35,899 bases of DNA from Microbacterium sp. (lineage in GTDB: Bacteria > Actinomycetota > Actinomycetes > Actinomycetales > Microbacteriaceae): assembly GCA_017744855.1 (NCBI GenBank), contig JAGIAK010000016.1, positions 1 through 35,899 on the forward strand. The letters are read 5' to 3'. The translations under genes and the position numbers were made by a program. Below, piece by piece: positions 15,349-23,690 of the stretch. Position 1 is the stretch's first letter; every line of letters begins with the position of its first letter. The notes below the pieces were generated by a model. That model worked only from the letters and a program-made list of their open reading frames with translations, had not been told where the DNA came from and ran no database searches.

Positions 15349-16211
15349 CCGCATCCGCCATCGCCGCTCCGGTCGGCACCTCCGCGTCACGCAGGGCCGG
15401 GCTCCCCGGTCCCGGCGTGCTGCTCGCCATGGCGGTGCTCGCCGCGCTGCTCGTCGTCGGCATCGCCCCCGGCCTGTTCACGGGGTACGACCCGCTGCAG
15501 GCGTCGCCGGCATCCGCTTTGCAGGCGCCGAGCGCCGTGCACCTCTTCGGCACCGACCAGCTCGGCAGGGACGTCTTCTCCCGCGTGCTCCACGGGGCGG
15601 GGTACTCGCTGTCCCTCGGCCTCTTCGCCACCGCGATCGGCCTGCTCGGCGGCATCCTCCTCGGCGTCGCCGCCGGGTACTCGCGCGGTATCGCGGACCG
15701 GGTCATCAGCCGGCTCCTCGACATCCTGCTCGCGTTCCCCGAGGTGCTGCTCGCGCTCATCCTCATCACGGTGCTGGGCCCGGGGATGTCGAGCGTGATC
15801 TGGGCGGTGGGCATCGGCCGCATCCCCGGTGCCGCGCGGCTCGTGCGCTCCCAGGTGCTGCAGGTGCGGCGCTCCTCGTACGTCTCGTCGGCCACGGGCC
15901 TCGGCCTCCCGCCGCTCACGGTCATCGCGCGGCACGTGGTGCCGAACAGCCTCGGTCCCGTGCTCGTGAACTCGGTGCTCGGGGTGGGCGTCTGCATCAT
16001 CTTCGGCGCCTCGCTGAGCTTCCTCGGCCTCGGCGCGGTGCCGCCGACGCCCGAGTGGGGGCTCATGCTCTCGGAGGCCAGGCAGTACCTCTCCCTCGCC
16101 CCGTGGATCAGCATCTGGCCAGGGCTGTTCATCACCCTGACCGTCGTCTCGGTCACGGTCACCGGGCGCTGGTGGCAGCAGCGCGCGATCAGCAGGAGGA
16201 GCTCCCTGTGA
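15345..16211 (+). CDS. ABC peptide-type importer permease, DppC/OppC-like
   Basis: A 288-residue permease, partner of the DppB-like protein. It has an N-terminal membrane anchor, then the family motif HLFGTDQLGRDVFSRVLHG (residues about 63-81), a membrane core of five helices, and the EAA loop around ATGLGLPPLTVIARHVVPN. FLGLGAVPPTPEWGLML (near residue 225-241) and the WISIWPGLFITLTVV segment close the protein, as in DppC. It is translationally coupled to both neighbours by ATGA and GTGA overlaps. The transported ligand is unknown; this class carries oligopeptides, nickel chelates and assorted amide compounds. Confidence 0.92.
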   Translation: MTASAIAAPVGTSASRRAGLPGPGVLLAMAVLAALLVVGIAPGLFTGYDPLQASPASALQAPSAVHLFGTDQLGRDVFSRVLHGAGYSLSLGLFATAIGLLGGILLGVAAGYSRGIADRVISRLLDILLAFPEVLLALILITVLGPGMSSVIWAVGIGRIPGAARLVRSQVLQVRRSSYVSSATGLGLPPLTVIARHVVPNSLGPVLVNSVLGVGVCIIFGASLSFLGLGAVPPTPEWGLMLSEARQYLSLAPWISIWPGLFITLTVVSVTVTGRWWQQRAISRRSSL

Positions 16212-17914
16212 GCACGATCCAGGTTCAGGAGATCGCCAGGGACACGGATGCCGCCGCCGCGCCGATCGTGTCGGTGCGCGGGCTCAGCGTGGCGTTCCCC
16301 GGGCGGGAGCGCGACGCCGTGCGAGACGTGTCGTTCGAGCTCGCGGCAGGACGCTGCGTCGCGCTCGTCGGCGAGTCCGGCTCGGGCAAGAGCGTCACGG
16401 CGCGCAGCCTGCTCGGGCTCGCCGGTCGGGGGGCACAGGTGACGGCGGACGAGCTCCGCTTCGGCAGCACCGACCTCACCCGCGTGCGCGGCCGTGGCTG
16501 GGCGCGCATCCGCGGCGCGGGTATCGGACTCGTGCACCAGGACGCGCTCGTCTCCCTCGACCCGCTGCGGAGGGTCGGCGCCGAGGTCGCAGAGGGGCTC
16601 GGGCGCTTCCCCGGGTCGCGCGACGACCGCGCGGCGCAGGTCGAGGCCCTGCTCCGACGCGTCGGCGTGCCGGAGCCGCGTGTGCGCGCACGGCAGCGAC
16701 CCCACGAGCTCTCCGGCGGGCTGCGGCAGCGCGCCCTCATCGCCTCGGCGATCGCCGGGACGCCGCGCATCCTCATCGCCGACGAGCCGACCACCGCCCT
16801 CGACGTCACCGTGCAGGCGCAGATCCTCGACCTTCTCGACGCCCTGAAGCGCACGGGCACCGGCATCCTGCTCGTCAGCCACGACCTCGCCGTCGTGAGC
16901 AGCATCGCCGACGAGATCCTCGTGATGAACGCCGGAGAGGTGGTGGAGCGCGGGGCGCCGTCGACGCTCCTCCACGCCCCCCGGCATCCGTACACGCGTC
17001 GGCTGCTGGACGCCATCCCTGCGGAGCACCGACGGGGGACGCGCCTGTCGGACGCGCCGCCCACGACGTTCGACGCCCGCCGCCGCGCCGGCGGGCCGTC
17101 GAGCGAGAACGCCCTCGAGGCGCGCGGCCTCCACAAGAGCTACCGCGCGCCCGGGGGCGCCATCACCGCGCTCGACGATGTGTCGTTCACGCTGCGACGC
17201 GGCACCACGCTGGGCATCGTCGGGGAGTCGGGCTCTGGCAAGTCCACGGCTGCGCAGATCGTGCTCGGGGCGCTGGAGCCGGACGGGGGCACCGTGGAAC
17301 TCGACGGAGCGCGCTGGTCGGGACTGCGGGAGCGCGACCGGCGTGCACGTCGGCCGCTGATCCAGTCGATCTCGCAGGATCCGCTGAGCTCCTTCGACCC
17401 TCGCTACGACGTCTCCGCGATCCTCGGCGAGGCGATCGCGACCACCGGCACGCCGCGGAGCGCCCGCCGCGCCCGCGCTGAGGAACTGTTGCGGCAGGTC
17501 GGCCTCGACGCCGATGTGCTCGCCCGCCGCCCGCTCGAGCTCTCCGGCGGTCAGCGTCAGCGGGTCGCGATCGCGAAGGCGCTGGCGACCGATCCCGAGA
17601 TCCTCGTGTGCGACGAGCCGGTCTCCGCGCTCGACGTCTCGGTGCAGGCGCAGGTGCTCGACCTGCTGCAGGACCTGCAGGCGCAGCTGGGCGTCTCCCT
17701 CCTCTTCATCAGCCACGACCTCGGCGTCGTCCGCCACCTCGCTCACGACGTCGTGGTCATGAAGGACGGCCGCGTGGTGGAGGCAGGACCCGCCGACATC
17801 GTGCTCGCCGACCCGGCCCAGACCTACACGCGCGAACTGCTCGCCGCCGTCCCGCGGATCGCCCCCACAGACCCCCTGCACGACCCACAGCACACTCCCG
17901 AGGAGACCCCATGA
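16208..17914 (+). CDS. Fused double ABC ATPase (DppD-DppF type)
   Basis: A 568-residue protein with two complete nucleotide-binding domains in tandem. Domain 1 has Walker A GESGSGKS (near residue 57), signature LSGGLRQR and Walker B ILIADEPTTALD; domain 2 has Walker A GESGSGKS again (near 342), signature LSGGQRQR and Walker B ILVCDEPVSALD. Each is followed by the oligopeptide-transporter C-terminal segment (RHPYTRRLLDAIP; QTYTRELLAAVP). Both domains keep their catalytic residues, so the ATPase pair can power the importer alone. A fusion of the D and F subunits is common in Actinobacteria. The GTG start overlaps the permease stop and the stop overlaps the binding-protein ATG, each by 4 nt. Confidence 0.93.
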   Translation: MSTIQVQEIARDTDAAAAPIVSVRGLSVAFPGRERDAVRDVSFELAAGRCVALVGESGSGKSVTARSLLGLAGRGAQVTADELRFGSTDLTRVRGRGWARIRGAGIGLVHQDALVSLDPLRRVGAEVAEGLGRFPGSRDDRAAQVEALLRRVGVPEPRVRARQRPHELSGGLRQRALIASAIAGTPRILIADEPTTALDVTVQAQILDLLDALKRTGTGILLVSHDLAVVSSIADEILVMNAGEVVERGAPSTLLHAPRHPYTRRLLDAIPAEHRRGTRLSDAPPTTFDARRRAGGPSSENALEARGLHKSYRAPGGAITALDDVSFTLRRGTTLGIVGESGSGKSTAAQIVLGALEPDGGTVELDGARWSGLRERDRRARRPLIQSISQDPLSSFDPRYDVSAILGEAIATTGTPRSARRARAEELLRQVGLDADVLARRPLELSGGQRQRVAIAKALATDPEILVCDEPVSALDVSVQAQVLDLLQDLQAQLGVSLLFISHDLGVVRHLAHDVVVMKDGRVVEAGPADIVLADPAQTYTRELLAAVPRIAPTDPLHDPQHTPEETP

Positions 17915-19569
17915 ACCGCACCAGAGCAGCACTCGCCGTCGGCGCCATCGCCGTGGCGTCGGCCATGCTCGCCGGCTGCGCCAGCGCCGCGCCCAGCTCG
18001 AAGCCGGCCTCGTCGGCGGAGGAGCCGGTCGAGGGCGGCACCCTCACCTACCTGGCGAACACGGAACCGGGCACCTGGGACGGGCAGAAGGTGCCGTCGC
18101 TCAACCTCAACTCGCTCAACAGCAGCATCTTCGACACGGTGGTCGCGCAGGCGTCGGACGGCACCTACAAGCCCGACCTCGCGAAATCCTGGAAGGTCAG
18201 CGACGACGGCCTCGTCTACACCTTCGAGCTGCGCGACGACGTGACGTTCCACGACGGCACCCCCTTCGACGCCGCGGTTCTCAAGCAGAACCTCGACCGT
18301 CCGCTCAACGAGGTGGGCCTGGCCACGGCGGGCAACGCGATCGCGTCGACCGAGGTCACGGGGGAGTACGAGCTCACCGTCACGCTCTCGCGCCCGAACG
18401 CGGCGTTCATCCACGCGCTGTCGACGCCGCACTGGCCGATCTACTCGGGGAAGGTGCTCAGCGAGCACACGCCGGCCGAGCTCGGAGCGGACCCGACCCT
18501 GTCGATCGGCACCGGACCGTTCCGCGTCAAGGAGTACGTCAAGGGCTCCAAGCTCGTGCTCGAGCGCAACCCCGACTACGCCTGGGCGCCGGAGACCGCC
18601 GCCCACCAGGGCCCCGCCTACCTCGACGAGGTCGTGGTGCAGTTCGTGCCCGAGACGCAGGCGCGCATCGGCGCCCTCAACTCGAAGCAGGCCGACGCGA
18701 TCGACCAGGTCCCGCCGCTGAACATCCCCGAGGTCGAGGGAGCAGGCAACGTCGTGCTGCAGAAGGACAACACGGGCACCCCGTACTACCTCGCGCTCAA
18801 CGCGAACATCGCGCCGTTCGACGACCGCAACGTGCGACTCGCCTTCCGCGACGCGATCGACATCGACTCCCTCCTCAAGAGCGTCTACGGCGGCGTGTAC
18901 AGCCGGGCCTGGACGACGACCCTGCCCGACACGCCCCCGGTCGGCGCGTACGACGAGTCGCTCGAGAAGTCGTGGGGCTACGACCTCGACAAGGCGCAGA
19001 AGCTGCTCGACGAGGCAGGCTGGGACGAGGTGGATGCCGACGGCTACCGCGTGAAGGACGGCAAGAGGCTCCACATCGACTGGTACTACGACAGCCTCTA
19101 CGTGCAGACCGACCAGCGTCAGCAGCTCGGCGAGGCCATCGCGTCGTCCCTCAAGGAGGCCGGATTCGAAGTGGAGCGCATCCCGTTCGACACGGCGTCA
19201 TTCACGGCAGCGATCGCCAAGAACGAGCACAACCTCGCCGACGCCTCCCGCGGCTACGCGGATGTCGGGACCTCGGTGTCGCCGTTCACGTCGAGCGCCG
19301 ACCCGCGCAAGGGCGGCAACGGCATCAACTACGGCCTGCTGAACGACGACGTCATCGACGCGCAGTACGTGACCGTGCAGACCGACAGCGACCCCGACGC
19401 GCGGATCGAGGCTGCCAAGGTCGTGCAGGCGCGCATCCTCGACGAGGGCTACGCGATCCCGCTGTACATCCCCCAGAAGATCGTGGGCACGAGCCCGAGC
19501 GTGCACGGGTGGACGTTCGACGCCGTCGGGTACACCGACTCGTTCTACGACGCCTGGCTCTCCGAGTGA
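17911..19569 (+). CDS. ABC importer substrate-binding lipoprotein (SBP_bac_5 family)
   Basis: A 552-residue solute receptor exported as a lipoprotein: the signal peptide ends in a lipobox LAGC, so Cys25 or so is lipidated and holds the protein to the outer face of the membrane. The mature part begins GGTLTYLANTEPGTWD and contains the family signature KPDLAKSWKVSDDGLVYTF followed by LRDDVTFHDGTPFDA (residues about 90-123). The core then shows GTGPFRVKEY and ALNANIAPFDDRNVRLAFRDAID. Members bind peptides, nickel-chelates or other charged amides. The ATG overlaps the ATPase stop by 4 nt. It determines what the operon imports, but the ligand cannot be read from sequence alone. Confidence 0.92.
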   Translation: MNRTRAALAVGAIAVASAMLAGCASAAPSSKPASSAEEPVEGGTLTYLANTEPGTWDGQKVPSLNLNSLNSSIFDTVVAQASDGTYKPDLAKSWKVSDDGLVYTFELRDDVTFHDGTPFDAAVLKQNLDRPLNEVGLATAGNAIASTEVTGEYELTVTLSRPNAAFIHALSTPHWPIYSGKVLSEHTPAELGADPTLSIGTGPFRVKEYVKGSKLVLERNPDYAWAPETAAHQGPAYLDEVVVQFVPETQARIGALNSKQADAIDQVPPLNIPEVEGAGNVVLQKDNTGTPYYLALNANIAPFDDRNVRLAFRDAIDIDSLLKSVYGGVYSRAWTTTLPDTPPVGAYDESLEKSWGYDLDKAQKLLDEAGWDEVDADGYRVKDGKRLHIDWYYDSLYVQTDQRQQLGEAIASSLKEAGFEVERIPFDTASFTAAIAKNEHNLADASRGYADVGTSVSPFTSSADPRKGGNGINYGLLNDDVIDAQYVTVQTDSDPDARIEAAKVVQARILDEGYAIPLYIPQKIVGTSPSVHGWTFDAVGYTDSFYDAWLSE

Positions 19570-19600
19570 CACGACCGCAGACGCACAGAAGGACCACACC

Positions 19601-20692
19601 ATGCCACGCATCGACCTCTTCTACTACGGCGACGTCTCACCGGGCCAGAGTCCCGTCTCCCTGTATCGCGACATCGAGGAGCAGGTGGTCCTCGGCGACC
19701 AGCTCGGGTACAACGGCGTCTGGATCACCGAACACCATCTGACGATGCGCGGGGAGGTGCCGGACCCGCTCCTGTTCCTCGCGCGGCTCAGCGGGGTCAC
19801 CGGCCGAATCCGACTGGGCACCTCGATCGTCTGCGCGCCGTTCTACCACCCGGTCCGTCTCGCCGAGTCGGCCCTCCTGCTCGACGCCGTGTCTGGCGGA
19901 CGCCTCGACCTCGGCGTGGGGAGCGGCGTGGGCTCCGACGAGTTCTTCGCGGTGTGGGGGATCGACAAGGCAACGGCATCCGCCCGCTCGGCCGAGGTGC
20001 ACGAGATCCTCCGGCAGGCGATCGACGAGCGCGTGGTCGACTTCGAGGGCGAGCACTACTCGTTCCACGGCGTCGAGATCTCGCCGCCGGCCGGGCGTCC
20101 GGCGCGCGACCTGATCTGGACGGCCGCCGGCCGCAACGCGATCGACCTCGCCGCGCGCCACGGCTACCGGCTCATGATCCCCCGGCCGCTGCCGCTCGCC
20201 GAGCGCCTGCGCTTCAGCCGGGAGTACCGCGCGGCCGTCGCCGGGGGAGAGGTGCTGCACCTGCGGTCCGGCCTCGTCGCCGAGACGCGAGATGCCGCGC
20301 GCCGCGCCGCCCTGGAGTTCCTCCGCACCTACGCGAAGATCTACCTCGGACTGGACTGGCAGGGAGGACCGGACTCGGCGGACTTCGACGACATCGCCGA
20401 GCAGCTCAGCTTCGCGATCGGCACGGCGCCGGAGGTCGCGGAGAAGGTCCGTGCGTGGACCGATCAGTTCGACGGCACGGAGCAGACGGCGATCCAGTTC
20501 CAGGGCCCCGGCGTGAGCCAGCTGCAGGCGCTGACCGCGATCGAGCTGTTCGCGGCCGAGCTGCCCGAACTGCAGGCGGATGCCGTGCACACCGCCGTCC
20601 CCTACGTCGACCCCGGCATCCCCGAGCGCGCGCTGGGGAGCGGCCCCGCCGTTCCGGCATCCGCCTCCGGTGCAGGGGAGGCGCGGCGATGA
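19601..20692 (+). CDS. LLM-class (bacterial luciferase-like) flavin-dependent oxidoreductase 1
   Basis: A 363-residue TIM-barrel monooxygenase of the luciferase-like group, which uses reduced FMN supplied by a separate reductase. Diagnostic parts are EEQVVLGDQLGYNGVWITEHH (about 26-46), the IRLGTSIVCAPFYHPVRLAE strand-loop, LDAVSGGRLDLGVGSG, and SAEVHEILRQ. The C-terminal tail of about 20 Pro/Ala/Ser/Gly residues looks unstructured. It is the only operon gene not overlapping its predecessor: a 31-nt gap holds an AGAAGGA ribosome binding site, which suggests separately tuned translation of the oxidative half. Its stop overlaps the second LLM gene by 4 nt. No flavin reductase is present in the window, so a shared reductase is expected elsewhere. 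Confidence 0.88.
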   Translation: MPRIDLFYYGDVSPGQSPVSLYRDIEEQVVLGDQLGYNGVWITEHHLTMRGEVPDPLLFLARLSGVTGRIRLGTSIVCAPFYHPVRLAESALLLDAVSGGRLDLGVGSGVGSDEFFAVWGIDKATASARSAEVHEILRQAIDERVVDFEGEHYSFHGVEISPPAGRPARDLIWTAAGRNAIDLAARHGYRLMIPRPLPLAERLRFSREYRAAVAGGEVLHLRSGLVAETRDAARRAALEFLRTYAKIYLGLDWQGGPDSADFDDIAEQLSFAIGTAPEVAEKVRAWTDQFDGTEQTAIQFQGPGVSQLQALTAIELFAAELPELQADAVHTAVPYVDPGIPERALGSGPAVPASASGAGEARR

Positions 20693-21822
20693 CGGCCCCG
20701 ATCTCGCCCTTCGGCGGCACGCACCTGCCCCGCGGCGCGACGACCATCGGCGACCGGCTGCGCGTCGGGTTCATCACGCACCTCGACAACAGTGACGACC
20801 CCGGCTTCGTCTACCGCGACACGATCCGCCTCGTGCAGGAGCTCGAGCAGCTCGGCTACGACAGTGCGTGGATCGCGACGAGGCACTTCCACTCCGGGTG
20901 GGCCGCGCTGCCGTCGCCGTACGGGTTCCTCGGCGCGCTCGCCGCGTCGACGAGCTCCATCGGCCTCGGCACGGCCGTGCTGCCGATCGTGCTCGACGAC
21001 CCCGTGCGGGCGGCGGAGGAGGTCGCCGCGATCGATCACCTCGCGGGCGGCCGACTGCTGCTCGGGCTCGGCAAGGGCGTCCCCTCCGACTCGTATCACG
21101 TGTTCCACGCGTGGACGAACGACCGGGACACGAGCTTCGAGCGGCAGATCGACCGCCTGCACTGGGCGCTCCAGGGCGGGGCGGTCGAGGGCGGCACCGC
21201 GGCGATCTGGCCCGAGAACCGATCGCTGGAGGGGCGCCTGTTCCATGGCAGCTCCAACATCGACACGATCCGCTTCGCCGGGCGCACCGGAGACGGCTTC
21301 ATCCTGGAGCGGTTCGGCAACGGCCCCGAACGGCATCCCGACGCGCGTGCCGCGTTCCAGCGGCGGCAGGCGGAGTCGGTGATCGAGTACCGCCGGGTGT
21401 TCGAGGAGACCTGGGGCGCGGCGCGCACACCGTACGTGGTGACGTCGCGCACCGCGTTCCCCGGAGCCACCACCGAGCGGGCGCTGGCCCTCGTCGGCGA
21501 ACGCACGCAGCGGTGGAACGCGGCGACCGGCGCGCTCGGTCGTGTCGACCTCACGCTCTCCGTGCCCGACCAGCTCCTCTCCGACAACGTCGCGTGGGGG
21601 AGCCCAGAGGCGCTGGCGGCCGATCTGCTCGCCGACCCGACCACCGCGCTGACGGACGAGCTCGTGCTGGGCATCCACCCTGCGCTGCTCGACAGGGAGG
21701 AGACCATCGCGCACGCGCGGATCCTGCTCGAGGAGGTCGTGCCGCTCGTGCAGGAGGGATGGCGGCAGCAGAGGGCGAGCGCGCTCGCTGCGGTGGAGGA
21801 GAAAGCGGAGGTGCTCGGATGA
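20689..21822 (+). CDS. LLM-class flavin-dependent oxidoreductase 2
   Basis: A 377-residue second luciferase-like monooxygenase, only distantly similar to its neighbour. The barrel core shows VQELEQLGYDSAWIATRHFHS, followed by LAASTSSIGLGTAVLPIVLDDPVRAAEE and IDHLAGGRLLLGLGKG (about 47-130, cited for the region). The two adjacent genes may form a heterodimer, as in bacterial luciferase LuxA-LuxB, or act on successive substrates. An N-terminal extension of about 20 residues precedes the first barrel strand. Overlaps of 4 nt with both neighbours show tight coupling. Family enzymes cleave C-S, C-N or C-H bonds by oxygenation; which of these applies is not shown by the sequence. Confidence 0.87.
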   Translation: MTAPISPFGGTHLPRGATTIGDRLRVGFITHLDNSDDPGFVYRDTIRLVQELEQLGYDSAWIATRHFHSGWAALPSPYGFLGALAASTSSIGLGTAVLPIVLDDPVRAAEEVAAIDHLAGGRLLLGLGKGVPSDSYHVFHAWTNDRDTSFERQIDRLHWALQGGAVEGGTAAIWPENRSLEGRLFHGSSNIDTIRFAGRTGDGFILERFGNGPERHPDARAAFQRRQAESVIEYRRVFEETWGAARTPYVVTSRTAFPGATTERALALVGERTQRWNAATGALGRVDLTLSVPDQLLSDNVAWGSPEALAADLLADPTTALTDELVLGIHPALLDREETIAHARILLEEVVPLVQEGWRQQRASALAAVEEKAEVLG

Positions 21823-22556
21823 GCTTCGAGGACGACTGGCGCGGCTGGCACGCGTCTCGGGAGCGGTATGCGGGGGCGGAGTACGGGCCGTCAGCGCTGG
21901 AGTCGACGAACTGGCTGATCACCGAGCCGGCCGCGGTCGACGGGGTGCCGGGTCTCTGGGCGCTGACCGGAGACGGCGGCATCCGCGGGTCGGAACTCGG
22001 CTCCTCCGGCACGACGGTGACGCTGCGCGGCGCCGAGACGATCCGGTTCGGGCGCCGTGAGCTGCGCGTGTTCGATCGCGACGGCACCGTCGCGCTGCGG
22101 GTGTTCAACCCCGGCCGGCCGCAACGCGAGCACTTCAGCGCGATCGACGCCTACCCGCCGCGGGAGTCGTGGCGGGTCCCGGCGACGTTCGAGCCGACGC
22201 CGGACGAGCAGATCACCGTCACCGCGGTCGACGGGGTGGAGCACGAATCGGCCGTTGCAGGCAGGCTGCACTTCGAGCTCGACGGCGCACCGCACACCCT
22301 GACCGTGACGCGGGGGCCGCAGGGCGGGCTCAGCGCGGTGTTCGGCGATGCGACGAACGGGGTCGAGACGTACCGTTTCCGCTTCCTCCCCATCGACGAA
22401 CCAGGCGACGACGGCACGGCGTGGATCGACTTCAACCGCGCCTATCTTCCGCCCTGCGCCTTCTCCGATCAGTACGTCTGCCCGCTGCCGCCGCTCGGCA
22501 ACCGGTATCCGGCGTCGATCAGGGCGGGGGAGCGGGCGGTGATCCTCGGGCGCTGA
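21819..22556 (+). CDS. DUF1684 family protein
   Basis: A 245-residue protein of the uncharacterised DUF1684 family. The N-terminal WRGWHASRERYAG segment is followed by a beta-rich core. The conserved C-terminus contains WIDFNRAYLPPCAFSDQY, then VCPLPPLGNRYPASIRAGE, with two Cys eight residues apart, the strongest family hallmark and possibly a metal or redox site. No signal peptide or membrane segment is seen, so it is cytoplasmic. It is the last gene of the nine-gene operon, overlaps LLM 2 by 4 nt and ends 11 nt before a strong hairpin. The context suggests a step on the imported compound. Its biochemical role is not known. Confidence 0.85.
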   Translation: MSFEDDWRGWHASRERYAGAEYGPSALESTNWLITEPAAVDGVPGLWALTGDGGIRGSELGSSGTTVTLRGAETIRFGRRELRVFDRDGTVALRVFNPGRPQREHFSAIDAYPPRESWRVPATFEPTPDEQITVTAVDGVEHESAVAGRLHFELDGAPHTLTVTRGPQGGLSAVFGDATNGVETYRFRFLPIDEPGDDGTAWIDFNRAYLPPCAFSDQYVCPLPPLGNRYPASIRAGERAVILGR

Positions 22557-22566
22557 CCCGGGGTCA

Positions 22567-22607
22567 GCGGGGAAGGGACGCCGACGGGCACGGCATCCCT
22601 TCCCCGC
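22567..22607 (+). terminator. Strong hairpin terminator after the nine-gene operon
   Basis: The arms GCGGGGAAGGGA (22567-22578) and its perfect complement (22596-22607) enclose a second small stem GCCG/CGGC (22580-22594). It begins 10 nt after the DUF1684 stop. No U-tract follows, as is common in high-GC Actinobacteria. Confidence 0.75.
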
Positions 22608-22628
22608 CTTGCGCGGCGTTCTCCGCCT

Positions 22629-22634
22629 TAAGCT
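22629..22634 (+). promoter_or_regulatory. Putative -10 element (TAAGCT) for leaderless lipoate-ligase mRNA
   Basis: TAAGCT is followed by 6 nt and the GTG start at 22641. The intervening GGAGGG touches the start codon, so it is more likely the initiation region than a ribosome binding site. Confidence 0.45.
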
Positions 22635-22640
22635 GGAGGG

Positions 22641-23690
22641 GTGCACGGAGAATACAAGGTCCCGGGTGGGAAGCTCGTCGTCGTCGACCTCGACGTGGAG
22701 AACGGCAGGCTCGCGAACTTCCGTCTCGCGGGCGACTTCTTCCTCGAACCCGACACGGCGCTCGAGGCGATCGACGCCGCGGTGAACGGTCTGCCCGAGG
22801 AGACGGATGCCGTCGCCATCGCCGCCGCCGTGCGCGCTGCGCTCCCCGAGGGCGCGCAGCTGCTCGGCTTCACGCCGGACGCCGTGGGCACCGCCGTGCG
22901 CCGCGCCCTCGTCACGGCCCCCGGCTGGCGCGACTTCGACTGGGAGATCGTGCACGAGAAGGCCGTGTCGCCCCGCATGAACCTCGCCCTCGACGAGGTG
23001 CTCACCTCACGGGTCGGCGAGGGCCGCCGACGCCCCACCCTGCGCATCTGGGAGTGGGACGAGTCGGCCGTCGTCATCGGCTCGTTCCAGTCGTACCGCA
23101 ACGAGGTCGACCCCGACGGGGCGGCCGCGCACGGGTTCGACGTGGTGCGCCGCATCTCCGGCGGCGGCGCCATGCTCATGGCCGCGGGTCAGATCATCAC
23201 GTACTCGCTGTACGTGCCGGCATCCCTCGTGGCGGGCATGACCTTCGCCGACTCCTACGCCTTCCTCGACGACTGGGTGCTGCAGGCGCTGCGCTCGCTC
23301 GGCATCGACGCGGTGTATCAGCCGCTCAACGACATCGCCTCCTCGTCGGGCAAGATCGGCGGCGCCGCGCAGAAGCGCCTCGCCAACGGGGGAGTGCTGC
23401 ACCACGCGACCCTGTCGTACGACATCGACGGCCAGGTGATGACCGAGGTGCTGCGCATCGGCCGCGAGAAGCTCAGCGACAAGGGCACCACGTCCGCCGC
23501 CAAGCGCGTCGATCCGCTGCGCAGCCAGACCGGGCTGCCGCGCGCCGAGATCATCGAGCGCTTCAAGACCACGTTCCGCTCGCTGACCTCGGCGGAGGAC
23601 GGCGCGATCACGCCAGACGAGTATGCCGACGCTGAGGCGCTCGTCGCGTCGAAGTTCGCCACCGACGCGTGGCTGCACCGGGTCCCGTGA
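22641..23690 (+). CDS. Lipoate--protein ligase family protein with accessory domain at the N-terminus
   Basis: A 349-residue ligase that attaches lipoate to acyltransferase (E2) or glycine-cleavage H proteins. Residues 1-90 resemble the LplA C-terminal accessory domain (HGEYKVPGGKLVVVDL, FRLAGDFFLEP). Residues about 105-330 are the BPL/LplA catalytic domain, with the nucleotide/lipoyl motif RRISGGGAMLM and the lysine-bearing NDIASSSGKIGGAAQKR. The order is reversed relative to E. coli LplA, where the accessory domain is C-terminal; in some archaea the same two parts are separate proteins. The GTG start is supported by the closely placed TAAGCT box. The last 4 nt overlap the start of the DNA methyltransferase gene, so the two are coupled although functionally unrelated by current knowledge. 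Confidence 0.87.
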   Translation: MHGEYKVPGGKLVVVDLDVENGRLANFRLAGDFFLEPDTALEAIDAAVNGLPEETDAVAIAAAVRAALPEGAQLLGFTPDAVGTAVRRALVTAPGWRDFDWEIVHEKAVSPRMNLALDEVLTSRVGEGRRRPTLRIWEWDESAVVIGSFQSYRNEVDPDGAAAHGFDVVRRISGGGAMLMAAGQIITYSLYVPASLVAGMTFADSYAFLDDWVLQALRSLGIDAVYQPLNDIASSSGKIGGAAQKRLANGGVLHHATLSYDIDGQVMTEVLRIGREKLSDKGTTSAAKRVDPLRSQTGLPRAEIIERFKTTFRSLTSAEDGAITPDEYADAEALVASKFATDAWLHRVP

